From an uncultured Lachnospiraceae bacterium (GTDB lineage Bacteria > Bacillota > Clostridia > Lachnospirales > Lachnospiraceae), in contig CAJTKA010000005.1 of the NCBI GenBank assembly GCA_910576815.1, positions 101,178 through 165,177 of the forward strand: a stretch of 64,000 nt of DNA. Direction: 5' to 3'. The translations under genes were made by a program, and so were the position numbers. Below the pieces are notes generated by a model. The model was not told where the DNA came from. It made no database searches and was given only the letters and a program-made list of their open reading frames with translations. The first letter of the stretch is position 1. Each line of letters begins with the position of its first letter. Shown here in pieces: positions 1-8,929 of the stretch.

Positions 1-2
1 CC

Positions 3-533
3 TACAAAGAAAAGGATGGGGAGCAGGACGCGATCATCTCCCCCGCAGACGATGAGGAGATCCGTTTCTACCGCAGAAAAATCCATCTGCCCATGCTGCT
101 TTCCGAGCAGCTTACGGATGCCCTCAACGATGACCCTTGTAAAATGTTGGCTATTAGTTTACATAACTTTGACACCTTAGAGACCTTTTGTAAAAAAATC
201 GCGGATTGGGCGGAACATAAGGTCCGCACCATCTATTCCAGCGACAAGTATCTGGAAATCTATCCCTGGGACGCAGGCAAAGGCAGCGCCCTGCTCTTTC
301 TCTGCGATCATCTGGGCGTTTCCGTCTCCGACACTTACGCTGCGGGCGATGCGGACAACGACATTTCCATGTTGGATGCCGCAGGCTGCGGCATCGCCAT
401 GAAAAATGCCGCAGACAAGGTAAAAGCCCACGCCGACGTTGTCACAGACCTTACCAACGATCAGGATGGGCTTGCTGTTACTATGCGTAAACTATTATAC
501 GAGTCGGAGAATGCAACGCATTCTCCTGCGTGA
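3..533 (+). CDS. HAD-superfamily hydrolase (Cof type), 3' part
   Basis: C-terminal 176 residues of a Cof/YidA-like haloacid dehalogenase phosphatase, probably acting on sugar phosphates or similar small phosphorylated metabolites in the cytoplasm. The reading frame is open from base 3, so the gene begins upstream of the window; an internal ATG at 93 is not the start. Visible are the motif III lysine in DAGKGSALL and motif IV GDADNDISML, which bind phosphate and Mg2+. Family members are about 265-270 residues, so the first 90 or so, with the nucleophile motif DxDGT and part of the C2 cap, are missing. The exact substrate cannot be read from the sequence. A nested hairpin follows directly after the stop codon. 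Confidence 0.85.
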   Translation, partial: YKEKDGEQDAIISPADDEEIRFYRRKIHLPMLLSEQLTDALNDDPCKMLAISLHNFDTLETFCKKIADWAEHKVRTIYSSDKYLEIYPWDAGKGSALLFLCDHLGVSVSDTYAAGDADNDISMLDAAGCGIAMKNAADKVKAHADVVTDLTNDQDGLAVTMRKLLYESENATHSPA

Positions 534-539
534 AACTTT

Positions 540-588
540 AGTACTTCTTGGCGTCCCGTCCACTGGTGGGACGTCTTAAGAAGTACTT
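540..588 (+). terminator. Nested hairpin between convergent genes, likely terminator
   Basis: AGTACTTCTT (outer left arm) pairs exactly with AAGAAGTACT (outer right arm), and inside it CGTCCC pairs with GGGACG. The right arm is followed by TTTT on the plus strand. It sits between the stop codons of two convergent genes, so it most likely ends the HAD transcript and perhaps the opposing one. Confidence 0.6.
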
Positions 589-589
589 T

Positions 590-847
590 TCACGCTTCTA
601 CAATGAGGTATCTCCCATCCCCCACGTCAAATACTTCCTCCGCCTCCAGGATCTCCTCCTCGTCGGCGCCCGCAAGATCGACGCCTTCTTCCTCGAAAAA
701 CTCCCACACTTCCTTGACGGAATCCACTACCACAGCCATGCACTCCTCCAGAAAGTTTTCCGCCTCCTCGTAGGTCTCGGCAACCTTTTCGGGATAGAGC
801 TGTAACTGTTTCTCCAAAAAACACTGCACTACCGCCTCGTCAAACAC
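590..847 (-). CDS. Small acidic protein of unknown function
   Basis: 85 residues, very rich in Glu and Asp with a central run of helical, coiled-coil-like character (many Glu, Val, Phe, Ala), no membrane segment, no cysteine pair of note. The start is GTG at 847, supported by an AAAGGAGGG ribosome-binding site about 9 bases upstream. I recognise no family or motif. It lies upstream-convergent with the HAD gene and 63 bases downstream of maf on the same strand, so it may be the last gene of a maf transcript. A small cytosolic adaptor or an inhibitor-like acidic protein would fit but is speculation. Confidence 0.6.
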   Translation of the reverse strand: MFDEAVVQCFLEKQLQLYPEKVAETYEEAENFLEECMAVVVDSVKEVWEFFEEEGVDLAGADEEEILEAEEVFDVGDGRYLIVEA

Positions 848-910
848 TTACCCTTCCCTCCTTTTCATATAGTTTACATAACTCATTTACTTTCCGTTCC
901 ATTCGTACGG

Positions 911-1498
911 TTACAGAAGCCCACGCTTCTTAAGTTCCTGGCAAAGCCTGCCCACCGGCAAGCCGACCACATTGTTATAATCTCCGCAAATCCCCTGAAT
1001 ATGCGCGGCACAAAGTCCCTGAATCGCATAAGCGCCCGCCTTATCCATCGGCTCCCCGCTATCGACGTAGGTTTTGATCTCCTCGTCCGTCATCGTATAC
1101 ATCGTCACGTCCGTACACTCCGAAAAGGTCGCATACATAGGTGCCATATCCTGATATTTCCAGGCGATGGTCACGCCCGTGTAGACCTGATGGCTGCCGC
1201 CCTGCAAGTCCTTTAACATCCGCGCCGCATCCGCCTTGTCCGCAGGTTTTCCCAATATCTTTCCCCAGGCAGAGACCACGGTATCCGCGCCGATCACCAC
1301 AAAGTCGTCCTTTCCCCCCGCGGCCAGTTTCCCGCAGACGTCCACCGCCTTTTGGTAGGACAACTCCTCCACCACCTCGTTTGGTCTTTCTTTTGTGATT
1401 TTCTCCTCCACCGTGCTCGGCACGACCTTGAAGGAGATCCCCACCTGCCGCAGCAGTTCTTTCCGCCGCGGCGACGCTGAAGCCAAGTATATTTTCAT
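911..1498 (-). CDS. maf: Maf-family nucleotide pyrophosphatase
   Basis: 195 residues, full length for Maf proteins, which hydrolyse non-canonical or surplus nucleoside triphosphates to monophosphates and have been linked to division arrest. N-terminal LASASPRRKELL is the signature loop; other family blocks are ERPNEVVEELSYQKA, VIGADTVV, GKILGKPAD, HQVYTGV, GAYAIQG and GDYNNVVGLPV. The pattern fits the dTTP/UTP-specific subgroup (YhdE type), although subgroup assignment by eye is uncertain. It is separated by only 12 bases from the ppk1 stop codon upstream, so it is probably co-transcribed with the polyphosphate genes. Confidence 0.93.
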   Translation of the reverse strand: MKIYLASASPRRKELLRQVGISFKVVPSTVEEKITKERPNEVVEELSYQKAVDVCGKLAAGGKDDFVVIGADTVVSAWGKILGKPADKADAARMLKDLQGGSHQVYTGVTIAWKYQDMAPMYATFSECTDVTMYTMTDEEIKTYVDSGEPMDKAGAYAIQGLCAAHIQGICGDYNNVVGLPVGRLCQELKKRGLL

Positions 1499-1510
1499 AC
1501 CATTACCCCT

Positions 1511-3637
1511 TTAATCATGGTGTGTTTTGGGAATGAACACCCTCTTATGCACCGTGCCCGCCTTTACCTTCGCCGCTTCCTTCGCTTCTTTGCAGAATGA
1601 AAGCTGCGCGTTATACAGCTCTTTCCCCCGCCTGTCGACCTTGCCATAACTGCCGTCCTTTAGTAAGATATGCGCCTTCACCGTATCTTTCAATTGGCTC
1701 TGTAAAATATGCCACAGTTTCTCCTGTAAGGCGGGCTTTTCAATGGGAAAAAGGATCTCCACCCGGCGCTCTAAGTTTCTCGGCATCCAGTCCGCGCTCG
1801 CGCAGTAATACTCCGGCGTGCCGTCATTTTCAAAATAGAAGATCCTTGCGTGTTCCAAAAAGTTCCCCACGATGGAACGCACGGTGATATTTTCACCGAC
1901 TCCCGGCACATCTACGCGCAGACAGCAGATCCCGCGGATGATGAGGTCGATCTTCACCCCGGCAGCAGCTGCCTTGTATAGCGCCACGATCACGTCCTTA
2001 TCACACAGGGCGTTCATCTTAGCGATGACCCGCGCGGGTCTCCCCGCCTCCGCATACTCCTGCTCCCTCCGAATCAGGCGGATAAAGCGGTCCTTGAGCC
2101 AATAAGGAGCAAGCGAGAGCCGATTCCAGCTTCTGGGCTCCGAATAGCCCGAAAGCATATTGAACACCGCCGTAGCGTCCTCCCCGATCATCTCCGAGCA
2201 GGTAAAGTAGCCCACATCCGTATAAAGTTTGGCTGTAGAATCATTGTAATTTCCGGTACCCAGATGGACGTAGCGGCGGATGCCGTTCTCCTCTCGCCTG
2301 ACAACAAGTGTTATTTTACTGTGCGTCTTTAAGCCAACCAGACCATAGATCACATGACAGCCAGCCTTCTCCAGTTTCTTCGCCCAAACGATATTGTTCT
2401 CCTCGTCAAACCGCGCCTTTAATTCCACCAGCACGGAAACCTGTTTGCCATTCTCAGCCGCCTGCTCCAACGCTGCAATAATGGGGGAGTTGCCGCTTAC
2501 GCGGTATAAGGTCTGCTTGATGGCCAGGACGTCGGGATCCTTCGCCGCCTGCCTGATAAAGCGCACCACGGGTTCAAAACTCTGATAAGGATGGTGCATG
2601 AGGATATCACCCTCCCTGATCCTCTCAAACAAATTTGCCTCCTCCGGCAGCTCCGGCACCGGCTGGGGCGGCAGATAATCATGCTCTTTCAGAGGATCAA
2701 AACCATCCATCCCGTAAAGTTTCATCAAAAAAGTAAGGTCCAAAGGTCCGCCGATTGCATAAATGTCCTCCTTGGAAATGGAAAGCTCCTCGCGAATCAA
2801 CCTAAGCAGTCTGCTGTCGATCCCTTCCTCCACCTCCAGACGGATCACCTGCCCCCACTGTCTCTTTTTCAGCTGTTTCTCTATCTCCTGCAACAGATCC
2901 TCCGCCTCCTCCTCCTCGATGGTGAGGTCTGCATTTCGCATGATACGGAAAGGATAGCTGCACACGATATCATAATTCAGGAAAAGTTTGTGGATATTGC
3001 GCTCGATCACTTCTTCCAAAAGGATAAAGCGGCGCTCCCCCTCTGCCGGAAGCTCGATCAGACGCGAAAGGACGCTCGGCACCTGCACGGTCGCAAATTC
3101 AAGCTCTCCGTCCCCGTTTTTCTTCGTCATCAGCGCTCCCAGATTCAGGGATTTGTTGCGGATCAGCGGAAAAGGACGGGAAGAATCCACCGCCATGGGC
3201 GTCAGCACCGGGTAGACATTGTCTGTAAAATAGCTGTCAACAAAGGCCCCCTCCTCTTTCGTCAGATCCTCATGATGAGAAACCAGATACAGACCGTTTG
3301 CCGAAAGCTGCGGCAAGAGTGAGCGGTTGTAGGTGCTGTACTGCCTGTTCACCAGCTCATGTGTCTTTTCATTCACCAGGGCAAGCTGCTCGGTTGCCGT
3401 CATTCCCGCGATATCCCGCTTCTTATAGCCAGCGTTCACCATATCCTTTAAGGAAGCCACCCGCACCATGAAAAATTCATCGAGATTGGAAGCCGTGATG
3501 CTTAAGAACTTCAGGCGCTCAAAAAGCGGGAGTTGTTTATCCCGCGCCTCCGAAAGCACCCTCTCATTAAAGAGAAGCCAGCTCAGCTCCCTGTTCGTAT
3601 AAAACCTTTCTTCCGAAAAATCAACCTTCTGTGCCAT
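1511..3637 (-). CDS. ppk1: Polyphosphate kinase 1
   Basis: 708 residues, the usual PPK1 length. It reversibly polymerises the terminal phosphate of ATP into inorganic polyphosphate. The N-terminal block NRELSWLLFNERVL, the head-domain region, and the two phospholipase-D-like C-terminal domains are all recognisable. The first conserved histidine is in LKTHSKITLVV, followed by HLGTGNYNDSTAKLY; the second is in FLEHARIFYFEN; DWMPRNLERRVEILFPI closes the active site. It lies 92 bases downstream of an exopolyphosphatase-type gene on the same strand, so synthesis and degradation of polyphosphate are coupled genetically here. Confidence 0.96.
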   Translation of the reverse strand: MAQKVDFSEERFYTNRELSWLLFNERVLSEARDKQLPLFERLKFLSITASNLDEFFMVRVASLKDMVNAGYKKRDIAGMTATEQLALVNEKTHELVNRQYSTYNRSLLPQLSANGLYLVSHHEDLTKEEGAFVDSYFTDNVYPVLTPMAVDSSRPFPLIRNKSLNLGALMTKKNGDGELEFATVQVPSVLSRLIELPAEGERRFILLEEVIERNIHKLFLNYDIVCSYPFRIMRNADLTIEEEEAEDLLQEIEKQLKKRQWGQVIRLEVEEGIDSRLLRLIREELSISKEDIYAIGGPLDLTFLMKLYGMDGFDPLKEHDYLPPQPVPELPEEANLFERIREGDILMHHPYQSFEPVVRFIRQAAKDPDVLAIKQTLYRVSGNSPIIAALEQAAENGKQVSVLVELKARFDEENNIVWAKKLEKAGCHVIYGLVGLKTHSKITLVVRREENGIRRYVHLGTGNYNDSTAKLYTDVGYFTCSEMIGEDATAVFNMLSGYSEPRSWNRLSLAPYWLKDRFIRLIRREQEYAEAGRPARVIAKMNALCDKDVIVALYKAAAAGVKIDLIIRGICCLRVDVPGVGENITVRSIVGNFLEHARIFYFENDGTPEYYCASADWMPRNLERRVEILFPIEKPALQEKLWHILQSQLKDTVKAHILLKDGSYGKVDRRGKELYNAQLSFCKEAKEAAKVKAGTVHKRVFIPKTHHD

Positions 3638-3729
3638 TTCTCCTCACGGCCTCCTTATCAACCGCTTTTATGATAACGATTGTTATCTAATTTACATCCT
3701 GTCTGCTCCTGTTCCCGCATCCACTCCCG

Positions 3730-5256
3730 TCATGACCGCTGCCTGATCACGGGGCGAATGCTGTAGACCTCCTCGAAAAAGTCCGAGCGCCTGGTAAACA
3801 GCCCCTTCTCCAGTGTAATGTCCACCGTATCCTCCACGGTGATGACAAGTTCCCGTTCCTTGAGAACAGCCTTCACATCCTTGAATTTCTGCTTATGGCT
3901 GCGGTCGAGGCCGTTTGCGACCTTTAAGATCGCCGTCAGCTTGGCGATGGTCAAATAGGCCCCTCTGTCAATGGTATTGCTCTCCCCCATGACCTCTTTA
4001 TAATCAAAATCCATGTGATTATACTTTACCACATTCGCTACGATCTCCCGCTCCTTGTGGGAGAGTCCGATGATCTCCGTGGAAAGGATGATATGATAGG
4101 AGCACTCCCCCAGATTCACCAGGCTGATGTACTTGCCGCAGTCGTGCAACAGGGTAGCGATCCGTAAAAGCAATCGCTCCCGCCTCCCGAGACCATGAAC
4201 CTTTTTCATGCTGTCAAAAATGGTGGTGGCAATTTTTTCCAGCGTCTCACTTCTGCGGCGGCTGCCCATATAACGCTTACTGATGTTTTGGGCGCAGGCT
4301 ACGATATCCTGCTCAAAATCATGCTCCTCTTTGATGATTTTATGCTTTTCCCCATACTCGTATGCCATGCCGTCGCAGAGCGCGACGCCCGGTGCCCAAA
4401 TGTAATGCGCATCCATCATGCGGGCAATCCTGCTGATCAGCACCCCGGAAATATAGAGAAGCGGCACGCTCTCCTCCGGCATATCCAATGCTTTGGCTGC
4501 CTGCTGGTTCGATTTCGTACGGATCCGCTCCAGAAACCGGTCCACAGCCGCCGACTCCACGCTACTCTCCTCCAGCCCTTTTATGTCCTTTCCCACGATC
4601 GTGGATATGTAGTCGTCCACCACGATGATATTTTCGATCTGCCGATCTTTCATGTACAATTTCTTAAATACCGAAATCTGTGAGCTTACCAGTTCGTCGA
4701 GAATCGCTTCGTACTGCCTGGGGCTGATGTTCAAGCGTTCCAGTCTGTCCTGCAGCCGCAGGACACCCAGGCGCATATTCTGGGTGGTGACCAGGATATC
4801 CTCCTCAAAGAGTGAGATCTGGATGCTGCCGCCGCCGATATCCACGATGGCAGTCCCCTTTTCTACGATCCGATTAAACCCTCCTCTGGCAGCAATTGCC
4901 TTATAGTTCAGGAAACGCTGTTCCGAATTGCTCAAAATCTCGATACGGATTCCTGTCCGCTGGGCAATCCGGTCTAAGACAATGGCGGTATTGCGCGTCT
5001 CCCGAAAGGCGCTGGTGCCGTAGGCCCTGTAATCATCTACCCGATAGCTTTTCATGATCTCACGATAGTCCCGCAGCACACCGGTCAACTCATCCACCCG
5101 GTCATAACTGATCTTGCCCGTGGCATAGGTGTCCGTCCCCAGGTCGATCCGATGCCTGATATGGTCGATTTCCCGCAGCCCGTCGCCGGAGGAGATCTCA
5201 AATATTTTCATGGCAAGCTCATACGAGCCCACGTCTATTGCGGCAAATGTTTTCAT
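3730..5256 (-). CDS. ppx: Ppx/GppA-family phosphatase with C-terminal HD domain
   Basis: 508 residues. The N-terminal 300 form an ASKHA fold with AIDVGSYELAMKIFE (phosphate-1 loop) and AIVDIGGGSIQISLF (phosphate-2 loop), as in exopolyphosphatase and pppGpp phosphohydrolase. The remainder is an HD-type domain with IATLLHDCGKYIS and HKEREIVANVVKYNH, found in the long bacterial Ppx forms. Role: trims polyphosphate and may hydrolyse pppGpp; the two activities cannot be separated by sequence. It starts one base after the stop codon of the DUF815 ATPase gene, so these two are translationally linked, and ppk1 follows. Confidence 0.92.
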   Translation of the reverse strand: MKTFAAIDVGSYELAMKIFEISSGDGLREIDHIRHRIDLGTDTYATGKISYDRVDELTGVLRDYREIMKSYRVDDYRAYGTSAFRETRNTAIVLDRIAQRTGIRIEILSNSEQRFLNYKAIAARGGFNRIVEKGTAIVDIGGGSIQISLFEEDILVTTQNMRLGVLRLQDRLERLNISPRQYEAILDELVSSQISVFKKLYMKDRQIENIIVVDDYISTIVGKDIKGLEESSVESAAVDRFLERIRTKSNQQAAKALDMPEESVPLLYISGVLISRIARMMDAHYIWAPGVALCDGMAYEYGEKHKIIKEEHDFEQDIVACAQNISKRYMGSRRRSETLEKIATTIFDSMKKVHGLGRRERLLLRIATLLHDCGKYISLVNLGECSYHIILSTEIIGLSHKEREIVANVVKYNHMDFDYKEVMGESNTIDRGAYLTIAKLTAILKVANGLDRSHKQKFKDVKAVLKERELVITVEDTVDITLEKGLFTRRSDFFEEVYSIRPVIRQRS

Positions 5257-5257
5257 A

Positions 5258-6550
5258 TCAGCCTCCCAAATTTTGCCCCATCAAGAAATCAATAAACTGC
5301 TGCGCCGTTCTCCCTGAGAGCCCGCCGTGGGAAAGCTCCCATTTATTTGCCAGCAGAAGAAGATCCTCCTCCGGCACTTTCAGCCCGTTCCTGACCGCCA
5401 ACGCTTTCACGATCTCCTGAAACTGCTTCTTATCCGGCGCCCCGAAAAAGATATTGACGCCGAAGCGGTAAGCTAAGGACAGCTTCTCCTGCACCGTATC
5501 GCCCGCGTGCATATCCTCCGTGCGCCGGTCTTCCTTATCGCTGTAATTCTCGCGAATGAGATGGCGTCTGTTGGAAGTCGCATAGATCAGCACATTCCCG
5601 GGCTTCTTTTCCAACCCGCCCTCGATCAGCGCCTTTAAGTACTTGTATTCGACCTCAAAATCCTCGAAGCTGAGATCATCCATATAAATAATGAATTTAT
5701 AGTTGCGGTTCTTGACCTGTGCGATCACGTCATTTAAGTCCTGAAACTGATGCTTGTACAATTCAATGATACGCAGCCCTCTGTCATAATATTCGTTGGC
5801 GATCGCCTTCACACAGGAAGACTTTCCTGTTCCGGCATCGCCAAACAACAGGCAGTTGTTGGCCTTTCTGCCGGCAACAAAAGCCTCCGTATTCTCCCGC
5901 AGTTTCTTCTTAGGAAGTTCATACCCCACAAGGTCATCCAGATAGACGTGCAGGATATTGCGGATCGGCACGACGGCCATGCCTTTTTCTCCGTGCTCCA
6001 CGCGAAACGCCTTGTGCAGGCCCAGATTTCCCACGCCGTACTCCCGGTAAAACTGCGTCAGCGTCGCCTTCATGGCTGCGGCAGTCTCATTGTTCACAAA
6101 ATGCTGCGCCAGCGTACAGATGCGGTCCCGAATGCGCCTGTTATAAATCTTACTGTCCTGAGAGGGCGCCTCATAAGCCAGTATCACGGCAAATTCAGGC
6201 GCCTTCAAAACTTCCATCATCTCCGTGAAATCATAGTCGAAAAATTCCTTAAAGATGGCAATGTCATGGAGCACCAGCTCGCCCACGCTGCCCTCCACCT
6301 CGCCCCGCATCTCGCAGGCAAGGCTGTAGCTGTTCTCATTGTTCACCAGAAGGTTGGTCAGATAACAGTGCCAGAGGTTCCCGTAAAAGCCGTGATCCGC
6401 CGCCTGCTCCGAAAGCCTGTGCATACACTTATAAAAAAGCGGCCTCGCCCTGCCGTCCCCGGACCGATAGTGCTCCATCAGCCAGACGACATCCCGCAAA
6501 ATATCTCCGTCTTCAAACTCCTTATATACAATCAGTTCTTCTTCTCTCAT
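5258..6550 (-). CDS. DUF815-family AAA+ ATPase
   Basis: 430 residues. The C-terminal half is an AAA+ module with Walker A GDAGTGKSS, Walker B YKFIIYMDDLSFEDF and an arginine-rich stretch (TSNRRHL, DKEDRRTED) expected of sensor or finger residues. The helical N-terminal half is specific to the DUF815 family. No biochemical role is firmly known for this family. Tight coupling to ppx (one-base gap) and nearness to pheA give no clear hint; an ATP-driven remodeller acting in the cytosol is the safest reading. No membrane segment or signal peptide is visible. Confidence 0.88.
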   Translation of the reverse strand: MREEELIVYKEFEDGDILRDVVWLMEHYRSGDGRARPLFYKCMHRLSEQAADHGFYGNLWHCYLTNLLVNNENSYSLACEMRGEVEGSVGELVLHDIAIFKEFFDYDFTEMMEVLKAPEFAVILAYEAPSQDSKIYNRRIRDRICTLAQHFVNNETAAAMKATLTQFYREYGVGNLGLHKAFRVEHGEKGMAVVPIRNILHVYLDDLVGYELPKKKLRENTEAFVAGRKANNCLLFGDAGTGKSSCVKAIANEYYDRGLRIIELYKHQFQDLNDVIAQVKNRNYKFIIYMDDLSFEDFEVEYKYLKALIEGGLEKKPGNVLIYATSNRRHLIRENYSDKEDRRTEDMHAGDTVQEKLSLAYRFGVNIFFGAPDKKQFQEIVKALAVRNGLKVPEEDLLLLANKWELSHGGLSGRTAQQFIDFLMGQNLGG

Positions 6551-6570
6551 CGTTTTATGCCTCCGGCAAT

Positions 6571-7698
6571 CTAATAATTTCCCAGGATCTTCATGTTCCG
6601 CGCCTCGTCCCGCAAACCCCTGAGCGCATTTTTCACGGCGCCGTCCGCAAAATTCCCCTCAAAGTCAATAAAAAAGCGGTACTCCCAATCGCGTTCCTCG
6701 ATGGGACGGCTCTCGATCTTTGTCATATTCAGATTATTGTAAATAAAATGAGACAGTATATGGTAAAGGGAGCCGCTCTCATGGGGCACCTCCAGACAAA
6801 TACTGATTTTCCCCGCATCTTTACGGAAGATTTTCTGATTGGTGACGATGATAAAACGTGTGGAATTATTCTCCGCCTGGTTCACGCCCCGTTTCAGGAT
6901 CTCCAGACCGTAGGCCTTCGCTGCCTGCTCCCCCGCGATCGCCGCCTGGGTCCTGTCCCCCTCCTTGCTGACCTTTTCCGCCGCAAAGGCATTATTCTTT
7001 AAGCTGACCTGCTTCCAGTCCTCATGCGAGGCAAGAAACTTTGCGCTCTGCATCAGCGACTGCGGATGGGAATACACCGTCTTGATCTGCGAGATGTCCG
7101 TCCCCGGAAGTCCCAGCAGACAATGTTCTATCCTGATGATCTGTTCTCCCACGATGTAATTCTCAAACTCTACCAGAAGATCGTAGATCTCACTCACGAT
7201 ACCGGCGGTGGAATTTTCGATGGGCAGCACCGCAAAATCCGCGCTTCCCTCCTCGATGGCAGTCATGGCATCCCGAAAGGTATCCACATGAAAGCTTTTT
7301 ACCTGTTCTCCGAAATAGCGCTGCATCGCCAGATGGGAGTAAGCGCCCTCCGCCCCCTGAAAGACCACCCGCGCCTGCTCTGTCTCCAGCCTGTCCACCC
7401 CTATGAAAGGCAGCCTGCCCAGACTCCCCGCCTGTACCAGCTTATTATACTGCAGCTTTCTGCTCATGGACATGATCTGTTCAAAGAGTTCCTGCGCGCC
7501 ATGCGCATTAAAGGCATTGTGCGTCAGAGCCCGCACTTTTGCGAGCTTTTCCTCCTCTCTGGCCTTATCGAACACCTTTTTCCCTGTCTCTATCTTGTAG
7601 TCAGCCACCTGGGAGGATATCTCCATGCGTTCTTCGTAAAGCGCTACGATTTTCTCGTCGATCTGATCCAGCTTTCCCCGCAATTCCAATAAATCCAT
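6571..7698 (-). CDS. pheA: Bifunctional chorismate mutase / prephenate dehydratase
   Basis: 375 residues with the standard P-protein order. Residues 1 to about 90 are an AroQ chorismate mutase (LRGKLDQIDEKIVALYEERM, then DYKIETGKKVFD). About 108-285 are prephenate dehydratase, with FQGAEGAYSHLA and the catalytic TRF motif in NNSTRFIIV. The last 80 residues are an ACT regulatory domain (ESRPIEERDWEYRFFIDFEG) that binds phenylalanine for feedback inhibition. It makes phenylpyruvate from chorismate. It ends 20 bases before the DUF815 gene begins and is divergent from the gene at 7818. No T-box or aromatic-amino-acid leader is visible in the short upstream region. Confidence 0.96.
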   Translation of the reverse strand: MDLLELRGKLDQIDEKIVALYEERMEISSQVADYKIETGKKVFDKAREEEKLAKVRALTHNAFNAHGAQELFEQIMSMSRKLQYNKLVQAGSLGRLPFIGVDRLETEQARVVFQGAEGAYSHLAMQRYFGEQVKSFHVDTFRDAMTAIEEGSADFAVLPIENSTAGIVSEIYDLLVEFENYIVGEQIIRIEHCLLGLPGTDISQIKTVYSHPQSLMQSAKFLASHEDWKQVSLKNNAFAAEKVSKEGDRTQAAIAGEQAAKAYGLEILKRGVNQAENNSTRFIIVTNQKIFRKDAGKISICLEVPHESGSLYHILSHFIYNNLNMTKIESRPIEERDWEYRFFIDFEGNFADGAVKNALRGLRDEARNMKILGNY

Positions 7699-7751
7699 GT
7701 GCTCCCTATCCTTTCACCTTTGTTTCCTCCTAAGTTTACTCCAATTTTCTC

Positions 7752-7780
7752 TTGATAGCAAGAAGGATTGTCGATATAAT
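7752..7780 (+). promoter_or_regulatory. Sigma-A-type promoter for the DUF5050-like gene
   Basis: TTGATA at 7752 and TATAAT at 7775 are separated by exactly 17 bases. The ATG at 7818 follows with a GGGGAGG ribosome-binding site at 7804-7810. Confidence 0.7.
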
Positions 7781-7817
7781 AGGAATTAAGAAGCAAGAGC
7801 TCTGGGGAGGAAGACCA

Positions 7818-8858
7818 ATGACAAGCAAGGCAAAAAATATTCTGGCGATTTCAATAGCACTTGTTATTTTTATAGCTCTCATCGTCTGTATGCTTTTTTT
7901 CGGCCGCATTCCGGAAAACCCTGACGATGCGGTGGGAAACACCCCCGGGAACCTGAACAATGGCGGCTACTTCTGCGAATCGGACGGCCGCGTTTATTTT
8001 GCAAATGCCTATGACAATTATGGACTTTATTCCATGAACCCGGACGAAACGGATCTCGTGAAGCTCAGCGGCAACTCCGTCTCCTCCATCAACGCCGCCG
8101 GAAACTATCTCTACTACTACATGACCAGCAACAAACAAAGCGGCAGCGGTCTCGGCTACATGAACCAGACGGCAGGCATCTATCGGAGCAAAAAAAACGG
8201 GAAGAACACGGCGGGACTTGGACGGCTGAACATCGTCTCGATGCAGCTTTGCGGCAACTATCTCTACTACGAGACCTACAACAGTAAAAACGGCACCACG
8301 CTGGATAAAATACGGATCGATAAAAAAGATCAGCAGACCGTGGCGGAGGAGATCATCAATCCCAACTGCTTTGTAAACGGCAGGATCTACTATAACGGCG
8401 CACAGGGAGATCATTATCTGCGTGCCCTCGATGTGCGCACGGACCGTACCTCTGTCGTCTGGCAGGGAGATATCTGGAATCCCATCGTACAGGATAATTA
8501 TGTGTATTATATGGATATTTCGGAAAACTACCGCCTCTGCCGTTACAACTTAAATGACAAGACCGTGGAAGTGCTGACGAACGAACGGCTCGATATGTTC
8601 AATGTCTATGACAGCTATATTTACTATCAGGTGAGTTCGGCAGACGCCCCCGCCCTGAAGCGGATGCGGACAGACGGCTCCTCTCAGGAGCTGGTGCGTG
8701 AGGGCATCTACCAGAATATCAATATCACCTCGGAATATGTATATTTTAACACCTTTAACGAGAGCATCCCCGTCTATCGCACCTACACCTACGGCCCCGT
8801 CAATGTGACCACCTTTGACGCTGCCAAAGAAGCTGCTCTTGCCAATATGAGCGAATAA
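7818..8858 (+). CDS. Membrane-anchored DUF5050-type beta-propeller-like protein
   Basis: 346 residues. The ATG at 7818 is chosen over an upstream in-frame ATG at 7752 because GGGGAGG lies 7 bases before it and the upstream ATG sits in the promoter. An N-terminal hydrophobic segment (NILAISIALVIFIALIVCML) anchors the protein. The rest is built of repeated YFAN/YYY-type strands such as SDGRVYFANAYDNYGLYSMN, ICGNYLYYE-like and NYVYYMD units of about 40-50 residues, typical of DUF5050 domains that fold as propeller blades. It is likely an extracytoplasmic binding or sensor-like protein. Function unknown. It stands alone between a promoter and a strong terminator. Confidence 0.8.
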   Translation: MTSKAKNILAISIALVIFIALIVCMLFFGRIPENPDDAVGNTPGNLNNGGYFCESDGRVYFANAYDNYGLYSMNPDETDLVKLSGNSVSSINAAGNYLYYYMTSNKQSGSGLGYMNQTAGIYRSKKNGKNTAGLGRLNIVSMQLCGNYLYYETYNSKNGTTLDKIRIDKKDQQTVAEEIINPNCFVNGRIYYNGAQGDHYLRALDVRTDRTSVVWQGDIWNPIVQDNYVYYMDISENYRLCRYNLNDKTVEVLTNERLDMFNVYDSYIYYQVSSADAPALKRMRTDGSSQELVREGIYQNINITSEYVYFNTFNESIPVYRTYTYGPVNVTTFDAAKEAALANMSE

Positions 8859-8892
8859 CCGTCCGGATGTAACAATGAAAATCAGGGAATGC

Positions 8893-8925
8893 AAAAAAGG
8901 ACCCGGACTATTCCGGGTCTTTTTC
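8893..8925 (+). terminator. Bidirectional rho-independent terminator
   Basis: GACCCGGA pairs with TCCGGGTC across a CTAT loop, followed by TTTTT on the plus strand and preceded by AAAAAA, which gives a T-run on the minus strand. It can stop both the gene ending at 8858 and folBK ending at 8930. Confidence 0.88.
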
Positions 8926-8929
8926 AGCC

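Noticed and set aside
7699..7751. T-box or attenuator before pheA
   Set aside because: Only 53 bases before the divergent promoter, with no T-box sequence.
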